From contig SAAJ01000002.1 of the NCBI GenBank assembly GCA_009929485.1, positions 62,001-126,000 on the forward strand: 64,000 nucleotides of DNA, read 5' to 3'. Below, one piece after another: positions 29,024 to 36,724 of this stretch; the first letter of the stretch is position 1; each line of letters begins with the position of its first letter. The position numbers were made by a program, and so were the translations under genes. The notes beneath the pieces were generated by a model, which saw nothing but the letters and a program-made list of their open reading frames with translations, had not been told where the DNA came from and ran no database searches. Origin of the DNA: Negativicutes bacterium (lineage in GTDB: Bacteria; Bacillota; Negativicutes; Anaeromusales; Anaeromusaceae).

Positions 29024-29733
29024 CAAAGGCCCTCCATCCTCAGTTTCCATACCATCAGCACGGCTTCCAAAAAGATGTGTTTAGACATTTTAGATTTTCC
29101 CACTTCCCGGTCTTCAAAAACAATAGGCACTTCCTTTATTTTGAAGCCTTTACAGTGCGCCCGATAGGTCAGCTCAATCTGAAAAGAATAACCGTTAGAA
29201 CGAACAGCGCCCAAATCGAGAGTCTCTAAAACCTCTCGCCGAAAACATTTAAAACCGCCAGTCAAATCTTGATAAGGCAGCCCTAAAAGAACCCGGGCGT
29301 ACAAGCTGCCGCCCCGGCTTAAAAAGCGCCGCCAAAAACCCCAATTTTTCACTCCGCCGCCAGGTACATAACGGCTGCCCAACACCAGGTCCGCTTCTTC
29401 GGCTGCTGCCAATAAGTCCGGCAAATACCGTGGATTATGGGAAAAATCGGCATCCATTTCCAAAATACGTCGGTACGAGCGGGCTAAGGCCCAGCGAAAG
29501 CCCGCAATATAGGCGGTCCCTAAGCCCAGCTTGCCTGCGCGGCGCAATAAGAACAACCGCCCCTCATATTGCGGCGCTTCCGCCCATTCCGCGACCAATT
29601 GCCCTGTACCGTCCGGAGAGTTATCATCGACTACCAGCACATGAATATCCGGCCGAATTTCATAGATAGCTTCCAGCAAAGGCCCTAAATTTTCTTTTTC
29701 ATTGTACGTCGGTATAATAATCAGGTCGTTCAC
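29023..29733 (-). CDS. Polyprenol-phosphate mannose/glucose synthase (GT2, DPM1-like)
   Basis: 236 residues, soluble GT2 fold without the C-terminal membrane helices of the GtrB type. IIIPTYNEKENLGPLLEAI is the nucleotide-binding start, VVDDNSPDGTG follows, and MDADFSHNPRYLP holds the metal-binding DxD. It transfers a hexose from a nucleotide sugar to polyprenyl phosphate. The GTG start overlaps the gtrA stop by one base (TAGTG), and its own stop overlaps the next start, so all three genes are coupled. Confidence 0.92.
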   Translation of the reverse strand: MNDLIIIPTYNEKENLGPLLEAIYEIRPDIHVLVVDDNSPDGTGQLVAEWAEAPQYEGRLFLLRRAGKLGLGTAYIAGFRWALARSYRRILEMDADFSHNPRYLPDLLAAAEEADLVLGSRYVPGGGVKNWGFWRRFLSRGGSLYARVLLGLPYQDLTGGFKCFRREVLETLDLGAVRSNGYSFQIELTYRAHCKGFKIKEVPIVFEDREVGKSKMSKHIFLEAVLMVWKLRMEGL

Positions 29734-30128
29734 TATATTGGCAGCTCCTTCTTTTCTCGGAAAGTCAAAGTATAATTCAGGAAGAAATTAAAAAAGCTGA
29801 CTACAGCTACGGCAACAAGCTGTGCCAGAGTCTTATCCATGCTCCAGGCGCTGACCAAATAATGCAATACCAATAAGTTAAGCCCCAAGCCCCCTAGGCT
29901 AACGCCAAAAAACTCCAGGTATTTCCGCTGCATACTTTTGTCTGCAGCCGCCCCTTGAAAGGTCCAGGAAAAATTCCACCAAAAATTATTGCTCACTGCC
30001 ACTAAAAAAGCACATACTGCAGCGGCTACGTAAAAAAAGCCCCCCCATAGGCACAGCGAATAAACTAACAGATTCACAATCACGCCCGAAGCGCCTACCA
30101 GACAAAATTTGCATAACTTGGCAAACAA
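29733..30128 (-). CDS. GtrA family membrane protein
   Basis: 131 residues with four membrane helices, typical of GtrA: KFCLVGASGVIVNLLVYSL at the start, NNFWWNFSWTF in the second loop and FNFFLNYTLTFREKK at the end. GtrA proteins are thought to flip polyprenyl-phosphate sugars across the membrane. The apparent start is a TTG at 30128 with GGAGAGAGG just upstream. It is the first gene of the operon with the DPM1-like and GT39 genes, completing a make-flip-transfer set. Confidence 0.88.
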   Translation of the reverse strand: MFAKLCKFCLVGASGVIVNLLVYSLCLWGGFFYVAAAVCAFLVAVSNNFWWNFSWTFQGAAADKSMQRKYLEFFGVSLGGLGLNLLVLHYLVSAWSMDKTLAQLVAVAVVSFFNFFLNYTLTFREKKELPI

Positions 30129-30242
30129 AAGCCTCTCTCCGTTCCTTTCAATACTTCCTGCATTATACCCTATTCTTCTCGTTTACTTCAACCAAAAGAC
30201 AGAAACTTCCTATTTCAGCTGTAAACAAGGTCTATAGCCTAC

Positions 30243-30274
30243 AAAAAAGAACACGCCTGGCTTTCCGCCAGGCC
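30243..30274 (-). terminator. Intrinsic terminator of the YdcF gene
   Basis: GCCTGGCGG/CCAGGC stem followed on the minus strand by GTGTTCTTTTTT, 12 nt after the stop at 30287. Confidence 0.85.
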
Positions 30275-30286
30275 CATATTGTGATT

Positions 30287-31045
30287 TCAATACCAACGAA
30301 CCGCTAATAAAGCAATATGCTCTTTCAAGGCCAAACTGGTATCAGCCAGCGAATCGGCGCTGGGAACTAATTTGCGCGGTTCAAAAATCGCGTGCCGATT
30401 GACCATATATCCGGCTGGATAAGGGTGCGTCTCTATGCCAATTTTTGCAAACTGCTTCACTGAGCGGTCCATATGAAAAGCGGACGTAACCAGCACCGGC
30501 TGCCGAAACCCCTTTTCTTGCAGCAGTTTCTGCACAAACAAGGCATTTTCCGTCGTATTACGGCTTTGGTCCTCTACCAAAATATCACGCTCCGGTACGC
30601 CTAAACTTTGCAGGATGTGTTTGGCTACCGCCGCTTCACAGCCAGTACCGGCAAACACCTGTCCGCCGGAAAAGATAATAGGCCTCGGTTCCAACCGATA
30701 CAGCTGGTAGGCTGTCAGAAGACGGTTAGCCGCGTGGCCGGCCAAATGTCCTTCGCCTTGGACATTTGGGGTGTCCTGCGTAGCGCCGCCTCCAAGCACT
30801 ACCAGCACATCGCCTTGCGCCATCGCCGCTGCTGGCTCATAGCGTTCCTCCAGCGAGCGCACTAGAGCCTCCGACAATGCAGGCGTCGAAGCTGCATAGA
30901 ACAAAAAGGTCACCACTAACAGCAGCCCTGCCGCCATGCGTTCTTTTTTTCGCCAAAGCCACCAGCCCAACCCTGCAAAGCAAACTAAAAAGCAGCCTGG
31001 GGGCAATAAAAATGTGGCATATACGATTTTCAGCAAATACAGCAT
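30287..31045 (-). CDS. YdcF/ElyC-like DUF218 membrane protein
   Basis: 252 residues from the ATG at 31045; a TTG at 31054 is the other option and neither has a strong ribosome site, in keeping with coupling to the upstream dehydrogenase gene, whose TGA lies at 31051-31053. Two N-terminal membrane helices precede the DUF218 domain (DVLVVLGGGATQDT; EDQSRNTTENALF; PVLVTSAFHMDRSVKQF). ElyC and SanA relatives act in envelope integrity and the lipid-carrier pathway; the reaction is not known. Confidence 0.88.
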   Translation of the reverse strand: MLYLLKIVYATFLLPPGCFLVCFAGLGWWLWRKKERMAAGLLLVVTFLFYAASTPALSEALVRSLEERYEPAAAMAQGDVLVVLGGGATQDTPNVQGEGHLAGHAANRLLTAYQLYRLEPRPIIFSGGQVFAGTGCEAAVAKHILQSLGVPERDILVEDQSRNTTENALFVQKLLQEKGFRQPVLVTSAFHMDRSVKQFAKIGIETHPYPAGYMVNRHAIFEPRKLVPSADSLADTSLALKEHIALLAVRWY

Positions 31046-31050
31046 CGTAA

Positions 31051-32199
31051 TCAAATAAGCGCTACGTCGTCAAGACGCCCGTCATAAATCATGTTCAAAA
31101 GGTTTTTCATTTCTTCTGCATCGATTTCCGCCGGGTTCACCTGCGTCGAACCCAGCAAGGCCTTGGCAGTAACACTTTCCAAGCCATCCTGCCATTCTCG
31201 AAGCGACAGCACATCCGCAAAGGAGTGCGGAATGGCCACGGTACGGCGCAATTTCAGCAACGCCTCCGCCAAATCCGGCACTTGCGCCGCCTTGGCCAGC
31301 TCTTGCTCACGCCCTTTGGCCCAGTCGTCGCGGCGATTGTAACGCAAAACATACGGCAGCGCAATGGCGTTGATCAGACCGTGTCCCAGGCCGTAACGCC
31401 CTCCAATAGCATGCGCAATGCCGTGAGACAGGCCCAGACCGGTATTGTGAAAGGCCAAGCCAGCCATACATTGCAAATAGTGAACTTCTTCCCGCGCTTC
31501 TTCATCGCCGCCGCAAGAAGCTCCCAAGTGCCGCAGCAATCCGGCAACCGCCTCTTTCGCCAGGCAATCGCTAAAAGGATTGCGTTTTTTATTTAAGTAG
31601 CTTTCCACCGCATGCGTCACTGCATCCATGCCGGTCTCCGCCGCCACGGCCGCCGGCATAGTCAGCGTCAATTCCGGATCCAAAATAGCGATATCCGGAA
31701 TAAACGCATTGCTCTTCAAGCCAATTTTAATTTCGTCTTCCCGGAACGTGACTACCGCCGCCCAAGTGACTTCGCTCCCTGTACCGGAAGTAGACGGCGC
31801 CACCACCAGCCGGGTCCGCTGCCTTTTCTGCGGCAGCCTGCCTTCTCTGGCTGCTGCAAAAGTAAGCTCCGGATACTCGTAAAACAACGTCATCACTTTA
31901 GCCGCGTCAATAGGCGACCCGCCGCCCATTGCCAGCACCAGATCCGGCTGAAACTCCCGCATGGCCCGCACGCCGGCCAAGACGGTCTCCGTATCCGGAT
32001 TGGCCGGAACGCCCTCATGCAAATAGACTTCACACCCCGTCGAACGCAAGGCCACTTCCGCCTGTTCTAAAAAGCCGTAGCGTTTCATGGAAGAGCCGCC
32101 GGTTACAATAAATGCCCTTTTAGCCTGCAGCGTCCCCAATTCCTTCACAGCGCCGCGCCCCAGCCATAAGCTGTCACCGCCCAAAATGATTTGTTGCAT
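31051..32199 (-). CDS. Iron-containing alcohol dehydrogenase
   Basis: 382 residues, group III (iron-dependent) ADH. The NAD(P)-binding half has MGGGSPIDAAKVM and STSGTGSEVT; the metal half has AAETGMDAVTHAVESYL and LGLSHGIAHAIGGRYGLGHG with the Asp and His ligands. Members reduce short aldehydes (acetaldehyde, butyraldehyde, lactaldehyde) or oxidise the alcohols. The start follows AAGGAGGTAGGCAAT. The PHP gene lies 13 nt upstream, so PHP-ADH-YdcF form one operon. Substrate cannot be decided. Confidence 0.93.
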   Translation of the reverse strand: MQQIILGGDSLWLGRGAVKELGTLQAKRAFIVTGGSSMKRYGFLEQAEVALRSTGCEVYLHEGVPANPDTETVLAGVRAMREFQPDLVLAMGGGSPIDAAKVMTLFYEYPELTFAAAREGRLPQKRQRTRLVVAPSTSGTGSEVTWAAVVTFREDEIKIGLKSNAFIPDIAILDPELTLTMPAAVAAETGMDAVTHAVESYLNKKRNPFSDCLAKEAVAGLLRHLGASCGGDEEAREEVHYLQCMAGLAFHNTGLGLSHGIAHAIGGRYGLGHGLINAIALPYVLRYNRRDDWAKGREQELAKAAQVPDLAEALLKLRRTVAIPHSFADVLSLREWQDGLESVTAKALLGSTQVNPAEIDAEEMKNLLNMIYDGRLDDVALI

Positions 32200-32212
32200 A
32201 TTGCCTACCTCC

Positions 32213-32998
32213 TTAAACTAACACCTTGTCATCATACCCATAGCGTCGTCTTTCCCGATAATACACAGGCTGCAAACCGGCAAACTCCGCTATCGCCAGC
32301 CCCTTGCGCAGCCAACGCCCCACATCCTCCGGCTTGTGCGCATCAGAGCCAATCGTCACAAAGCGGCCTCCTAAAGCGGCAAAGCGCTCATAAATAGGCA
32401 ATAGCTGCCGCAAGCGCAGCGGCGACTCCAAGCGTCTCGTGTTGATTTCCAATGCCGTTTCACGCCCGGCAACGACCAGAAGAATCGCATCAATCAGATC
32501 CATATATTCGCCGTAATACACTTCCGTATCCTCATACCGCGCATAGCGGGCAATATAGTCGATATGTCCCAAGGCGTCAATAAAATCATATTCTTCCACG
32601 CATTGCAGCATAGCTTCAAAGTAACGGCAGTAAACATCCCGTTTGCTGCGTCCTTTATAAAACGCCGCATCATAAATATCCATGCCTTCCACGACATGAA
32701 TCGAACCGATAACTTGATCAAAAGGATGGCTCTCAAGCAGCGTCCGATTGGCCGCCTTGCACTCGGCGCGCATGCCGATCTCCACCCCCAGCAGCAGTTT
32801 TTCGCTGCGATAGGGCGCATAGGCTGCCAAATACTCTTGCGGCTCAAAAAGAAACGCTCCCGGCTGAGGATAATCGTAGTCCATATGTTCCGTAATAATC
32901 AGGCCGATTTCTTTTGTCGCCGCAGCCTCCATTGCCTCCTCCAAGGTCATGCGTGAATCCGTAGAAAACGCGGTATGACAATGACTGTCAAAAACCAT
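32213..32998 (-). CDS. PHP-domain phosphatase, HisJ/HisK family
   Basis: 261 residues. DSHCHTAFSTDS and ITEHMDYDYP carry the first metal-binding His and Asp ligands of the PHP fold; LLLGVEIGM, GSIHVVEG, ALGHIDYIARYARY and TIGSDAHKPEDVG provide the rest, so the trinuclear site looks complete. HisK-type members dephosphorylate histidinol phosphate, but no other his gene is nearby and close paralogues act on other phosphoesters. The start follows ACAAGGAGGGG. Confidence 0.85.
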   Translation of the reverse strand: MVFDSHCHTAFSTDSRMTLEEAMEAAATKEIGLIITEHMDYDYPQPGAFLFEPQEYLAAYAPYRSEKLLLGVEIGMRAECKAANRTLLESHPFDQVIGSIHVVEGMDIYDAAFYKGRSKRDVYCRYFEAMLQCVEEYDFIDALGHIDYIARYARYEDTEVYYGEYMDLIDAILLVVAGRETALEINTRRLESPLRLRQLLPIYERFAALGGRFVTIGSDAHKPEDVGRWLRKGLAIAEFAGLQPVYYRERRRYGYDDKVLV

Positions 32999-33094
32999 AG
33001 GCCCCTCCTTGTTTTTCGTCAGTTTCTCTTGCTCTTACAGTTTAACTCAGCAAAAGCACCATTCCGCTTTCAGTATGTCCCGACATAAACCCGC

Positions 33095-33472
33095 CTAAAA
33101 CAGCGATCCTTGCATAAACTCCACCCGCTCTCCATCTGGCCCTAAGAAGAAAAAGTTCTGCAAAGTTTTCCCTAACGAAGCCGGCTGCTCTGTTAACGGC
33201 ATAATGCCAAGCGAACGCAAGCGATCCATTTCCACCGCCACATCAGGTACCCAAAACGCTAAATGATCCACTACGCCATCCTGGCGTTCCGCCGGTTCCT
33301 GCTGCAACCGTTGCACCAGTTCTATGATTTGCCCTCCCGCGTTGAGAAAGACTAGTTTAATCCGCTCGTCCTGATATACATTTTCCACTTCACAACCAAG
33401 CGCCTGTTGATAAAAGGCTTTAGAAACATCTGCATTTTTCACTACAAGACCGACATGAGCCAATTTATACAT
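33095..33472 (-). CDS. VOC (glyoxalase/epimerase) family protein
   Basis: 125 residues from the ATG at 33472 (YKLAHVGLVVKNADVSKAF...), the usual VOC opening with the first metal-binding His. Two beta-alpha-beta-beta-beta modules are seen, the second starting VVDHLAFWVPDVAVEMDRL. FFFLGPDGERVEFMQ near the end gives the final Glu ligand. The ribosome site is weak (GGTGGAAAC). Candidates are a glyoxalase I-like enzyme or a methylmalonyl-CoA epimerase-like enzyme; the residues seen do not choose. A longer frame reaching into fabH has no start signal. Confidence 0.82.
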   Translation of the reverse strand: MYKLAHVGLVVKNADVSKAFYQQALGCEVENVYQDERIKLVFLNAGGQIIELVQRLQQEPAERQDGVVDHLAFWVPDVAVEMDRLRSLGIMPLTEQPASLGKTLQNFFFLGPDGERVEFMQGSLF

Positions 33473-33575
33473 GTTTCCACCCCACCATGATCGTCCGTCA
33501 TTTCCTGACACTATTATTTTATCATAATCCCGGCCTGAGAGCCGACGTTTTATGCAAATCGAAAAAGAAAGCCGC

Positions 33576-33613
33576 AAAAAAGCAGGCGGAGATGATTGCT
33601 CTCGCCTGCTTTG
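33576..33613 (-). terminator. Intrinsic terminator of fabH
   Basis: AAAGCAGGCG/CGCCTGCTTTTTT stem on the minus strand starting 6 nt after the fabH stop. Confidence 0.88.
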
Positions 33614-33618
33614 GTTAA

Positions 33619-34587
33619 TCAATATTCTAAAATGGCCGCGCCCCAAACCAAGCCGCCGCCAAAAGCCGTTAAAAGCACTTTTTGGCCGCGCTGAATCTTC
33701 CCTTCCTTAATCGCCAAATCAAAAGCCAGCGGGATAGTAGCCGCCGAATTATTGCCATACTCACGAACCGTGCACACAACCTTGTCCATCGGCAGTGACA
33801 AATGTCTGGCAACCGCATCAATAATACGTTGATTGGCCTGATGAGGCACCACCCAATCGATATCGTCAATCGTCAGATTGGTAGCCGCCAAGGCTTCCTT
33901 TACCGCCTGCGTCATGGCGTTGACCGCCAACTTGAAAATTTTATTTCCATCCATGGCCATTTTATTTTTTCCGGCCGGTTCGCGGCTGCCGCCGCCGGGA
34001 ATGTAGAGCAGGTCAGCGTATTGACCGTCAGCGCGCAGTAACGTATGCAAAATCCCTGCGCCGTCTTTTTCCTCGCCCCTGGATAGAATAGCTGCGCCAG
34101 CGCCATCGGAAAATAAAATACAAGTGCCGCGGTCCTCATAATCAGTAAAACGAGACAGCGCTTCCGCGCCGATTACCAATATGTTTTTATGGGTGCCGCA
34201 ACGTATATACTGCTCGGCAACCTGCAACGCCGTCAAAAAGCCCACACAAGTTGCGCTGACATCGAACGCAGCCGTACGGGGCAAACAGCCCAGTTGATGA
34301 TGCAAAAGGCAGGCTACGGCCGGAAACGGATAATCACCGCTTACGGTGGCGACCAAAATCAGATCCAAATCCTGCGCCGCCATGCCGGCGTCTTCTAAAG
34401 CCGCCCGAGCAGCCGCCAAAGCCAGATCGGATGTAGCCTCTTCCGGTGCGGCGATACGCCGTTCGGAAATACCGGTACGCGAAAGTATCCACTCCTCGGT
34501 TGTATCGACCATACGAGTCAAGTCTTCATTCGTCAAGCGCCTTTGCGGCACGTAATGCCCAGTCCCCCGGATCACCACTCGTTGCAT
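33619..34587 (-). CDS. fabH: 3-oxoacyl-ACP synthase III (FabH)
   Basis: 322 residues, full length. It condenses acetyl-CoA (or a branched acyl-CoA) with malonyl-ACP to start fatty acid synthesis. The catalytic triad is visible: Cys in VSATCVGFLTAL, His in VPHQANQRI and Asn in YGNNSAATIP. The start follows AAAGGAGTGTAATC. The gene stands alone, apart from a fab cluster, but its promoter carries a FapR-like palindrome at the transcription start. A lone FabH could provide a second initiator specificity. Confidence 0.96.
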   Translation of the reverse strand: MQRVVIRGTGHYVPQRRLTNEDLTRMVDTTEEWILSRTGISERRIAAPEEATSDLALAAARAALEDAGMAAQDLDLILVATVSGDYPFPAVACLLHHQLGCLPRTAAFDVSATCVGFLTALQVAEQYIRCGTHKNILVIGAEALSRFTDYEDRGTCILFSDGAGAAILSRGEEKDGAGILHTLLRADGQYADLLYIPGGGSREPAGKNKMAMDGNKIFKLAVNAMTQAVKEALAATNLTIDDIDWVVPHQANQRIIDAVARHLSLPMDKVVCTVREYGNNSAATIPLAFDLAIKEGKIQRGQKVLLTAFGGGLVWGAAILEY

Positions 34588-34655
34588 GATTACACTCCTT
34601 TATTCCTACCACGATGAAGCATCCAGGCAAATAATCATCTGCCGGAGACGCCTTC

Positions 34656-34686
34656 TTTTAGACCTGGTTTTAGAACCAGGTCTTTA
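34656..34686 (-). promoter_or_regulatory. FapR-like operator at the fabH transcription start
   Basis: Two overlapping ACCTGGT/ACCAGGT cores form a 22-bp perfect palindrome (34661-34682). Read on the minus strand, TAAAGACCTGGTTCTAA (34670-34686) agrees at 13 of 17 positions with the FapR box as I recall it (TTAGTACCTGGTACTAA). It begins right after the -10 box, where a repressor would block initiation. No same-strand T-run follows, so it is unlikely to be a terminator for the upstream gene. Confidence 0.55.
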
Positions 34687-34689
34687 TTT

Positions 34690-34718
34690 ATTATCCGGCA
34701 CATCCGCCATTTTGTAAA
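34690..34718 (-). promoter_or_regulatory. fabH promoter
   Basis: Minus strand TTTACA (34713-34718), a 17-nt spacer, and GATAAT (34690-34695). Confidence 0.65.
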
Positions 34719-34751
34719 GCTTTTTCTCATCTTACACGATCGTAATTTCGT

Positions 34752-36047
34752 TTAACGCGTAACCCGCACCCAATTCCGCTCGATGATTTGCGCCATAAGT
34801 TCTTTACCCTCCAAGCCGGGATGAAGTCCGTCAATGGCTAGGCGGTTTTGCATTACGCCCTTGGAGTCAATAAAATGAGGCTCCAAATCAATATAGTACG
34901 GTTGCCGGCGAATAAACTGATTGACTTTAGTAAAAGCGCTGCGCCAGCCTTCTGACGTTGGCTCGTCAAACACCCGCTCAATGGCCGCCGGATTAATGGA
35001 CGGCAAGGTGAGGAAAATAGGCCGAATGCCCTTAACGCGGCATTTTTCGCCAATTTCCGTTAGTTCTTGGATAACCTGCTCTGCCGGCACGCCGCCGCGC
35101 AGACTGTTGGTGCCGCCCAAAATCAAGAGGTATTTCGGATTGTAAGGCAATACGTCCGCGTCAAACCGAGCCAGCATGGTTTCTGTGGTATCGCCGCTGC
35201 GCCCCAGGTTCACATGTGAAAAGTGCAGATACGTTTGAAAATCATATTCCTTGTCAGCCGGCGAAAAAGAAACCGAACCGCCGCCATGGACAATACTATC
35301 CCCAAAAGAAGCCGAATACCAGCCGTCATTGGCAGGATCCACCGTAAAGCGCCCCGTCTCCGACCATACGCCTACAGGGCCTCCTTGCTCGTCCAAACCG
35401 CGTACCCGCCAATAATACACGCCTGGCTTGCTGCGCGGCAGCTCGTCATAACAATCAATAACAGCGCCCACCCGTTGACTCCAAATACGGTATGTCGACG
35501 CTTCCGTTCCTATCGGATTTTCCGGCTCCGCCGTCAAAAGCTCCACTTCATACCCGGAGGCGCCAGGAATCATGACCCAGGTATAAACCGGATACAACAG
35601 CGAGGCCATACCGCCGGCGTTGAAGTCTGCGTTCAGCACAGGCCGAAGCAGTCCTTTGTTTTTAGGATTTACCTGCAGCACTTCGCTCTGAGAAAAACGG
35701 CTGATCGGCTGTCCGTCCAAATCCAGAGCCCTCACCCGCCAGTATAAAGTTTGTTCTTCGTCCCATAAGGAAAAATCAGCCTGATACGCAGCCTGAAAAA
35801 CCTGTTTGGTTTTTAAAAGCGGCCCGAATCCTTCAGGAGCCTCTTCTGGCGAGCGAGTCCAAATTTCCAATTCGTATTGTAGCGCATCTGCAATAGGCGT
35901 CCAGCGAAGCAACGGCTGCGCCACCGCCTCGCGGCGCTCCTCCGACGCCAAACTCTGCGGTCTCGGCAATGCCGGCTCGCCAAACAGAGAAGCCGACGCC
36001 AACAAAAACAGCAAGCAACATACAATTATTTTCCCTGCGCGGTACAT
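34752..36047 (-). CDS. Secreted SGNH/GDSL esterase with two Fn3-like domains
   Basis: 431 residues with a signal peptide (IIVCCLLFLLASASLFG). Two repeats of a fibronectin-III-like fold follow (about 45-125 and 140-235), each ending in a YWRVRALD or YYWRVRGLDE strand. The C-terminal hydrolase has block I FGDSIVHGGG with the Ser nucleophile, block III GGTNSLRGG with the Asn, and block V DGLHPG with the Asp and His, so it should be active. It would remove acyl groups from extracellular or envelope glycans or lipids; the substrate is unknown. The start follows GAGGAGG. Confidence 0.88.
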   Translation of the reverse strand: MYRAGKIIVCCLLFLLASASLFGEPALPRPQSLASEERREAVAQPLLRWTPIADALQYELEIWTRSPEEAPEGFGPLLKTKQVFQAAYQADFSLWDEEQTLYWRVRALDLDGQPISRFSQSEVLQVNPKNKGLLRPVLNADFNAGGMASLLYPVYTWVMIPGASGYEVELLTAEPENPIGTEASTYRIWSQRVGAVIDCYDELPRSKPGVYYWRVRGLDEQGGPVGVWSETGRFTVDPANDGWYSASFGDSIVHGGGSVSFSPADKEYDFQTYLHFSHVNLGRSGDTTETMLARFDADVLPYNPKYLLILGGTNSLRGGVPAEQVIQELTEIGEKCRVKGIRPIFLTLPSINPAAIERVFDEPTSEGWRSAFTKVNQFIRRQPYYIDLEPHFIDSKGVMQNRLAIDGLHPGLEGKELMAQIIERNWVRVTR

Positions 36048-36153
36048 GCCAGCCGCCTCCTCGCCTCACCGATGTATCTTTCATAGTAAAATTGCATCTT
36101 CATTGTAGTAAATTGTATCATAGATAGTCTCATTTTGCACCTTTCCTAACGAC

Positions 36154-36193
36154 AAGGAAGCAGTCCAGCGCCATGCGCCGGACTGCTTCCTTG
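36154..36193. terminator. Hairpin downstream of the 156-residue gene
   Basis: GGAAGCAGTCC arms with a GCGC extension and an ATG-centred loop form a stem of about 17 bp; T-runs are short, so termination strength is uncertain. Confidence 0.65.
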
Positions 36194-36200
36194 CAGCCTT

Positions 36201-36671
36201 TTATTGCTCGTTGCCGCTCTTAGCCGTCTTCATAATCTCCAGACGTTCCAAACCATATTGGGCAAACTCCTCATCATAGCGCACCTGCATTTCCGACTCT
36301 GTCTGATAGCGCTCCTCCAAATTCATTTGCTTAATACGTTCCTCACCATAAAGGCGTATAAAATCTCTGCGTCCTAACCGATGCACCAATTCCGCCCAGA
36401 AGGTATAGTTTTCAAAACGCTCAATTTCTTGCATAGGCCGGCCTTCTTCGCCCCAACGTCGAGTAAGGTAATACTCTCCAGTTCGGTCGTCACGCCCCAC
36501 TGCTTCTTCCAGGTTAAAATCCTTAGCAGACTCCAATACTTTTTGCATAAGCAAACGATACTCTTCTGTAGACTCGCCTTTTTCTTCGGCATGGGCATGA
36601 AGCACCCAGTCCGCCATATACAGCATTTCCAATAAAGTCGCGTATTCTTTCTTGCTAAAATTTAATTTCAC
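36201..36671 (-). CDS. Hypothetical helical protein linked to the activase gene
   Basis: 156 residues, GTG start at 36671 after AAGGAATAGACG. It is charged and mostly helical (KEYATLLEMLYMADWVLHAH; FENYTFWAELVHRLGRRDF; RIKQMNLEERYQTESEMQVRYDEEF) with no membrane segment and no recognised motif. It starts 53 nt downstream of the activase stop with no terminator in between, so the two are likely co-transcribed. A role with the activase is only suggested by position. Confidence 0.72.
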   Translation of the reverse strand: MKLNFSKKEYATLLEMLYMADWVLHAHAEEKGESTEEYRLLMQKVLESAKDFNLEEAVGRDDRTGEYYLTRRWGEEGRPMQEIERFENYTFWAELVHRLGRRDFIRLYGEERIKQMNLEERYQTESEMQVRYDEEFAQYGLERLEIMKTAKSGNEQ

Positions 36672-36724
36672 CGTCTATTCCTTCTTTCCCTGCTACTTCT
36701 TTCCTACGCCAAAAAGGTCTCTCG

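Noticed and set aside
33473-33646. N-terminal extension of the VOC protein
   Set aside because: It crosses the fabH terminator and the fabH stop codon region and adds Arg/Ser-rich sequence unlike the family.
34656-34700. Palindrome upstream of fabH as a terminator for the SGNH gene
   Set aside because: On the minus strand, the direction of that gene, the stem is followed by TAAAAGAAGG and not by a T-run, and it sits just downstream of a good fabH promoter.
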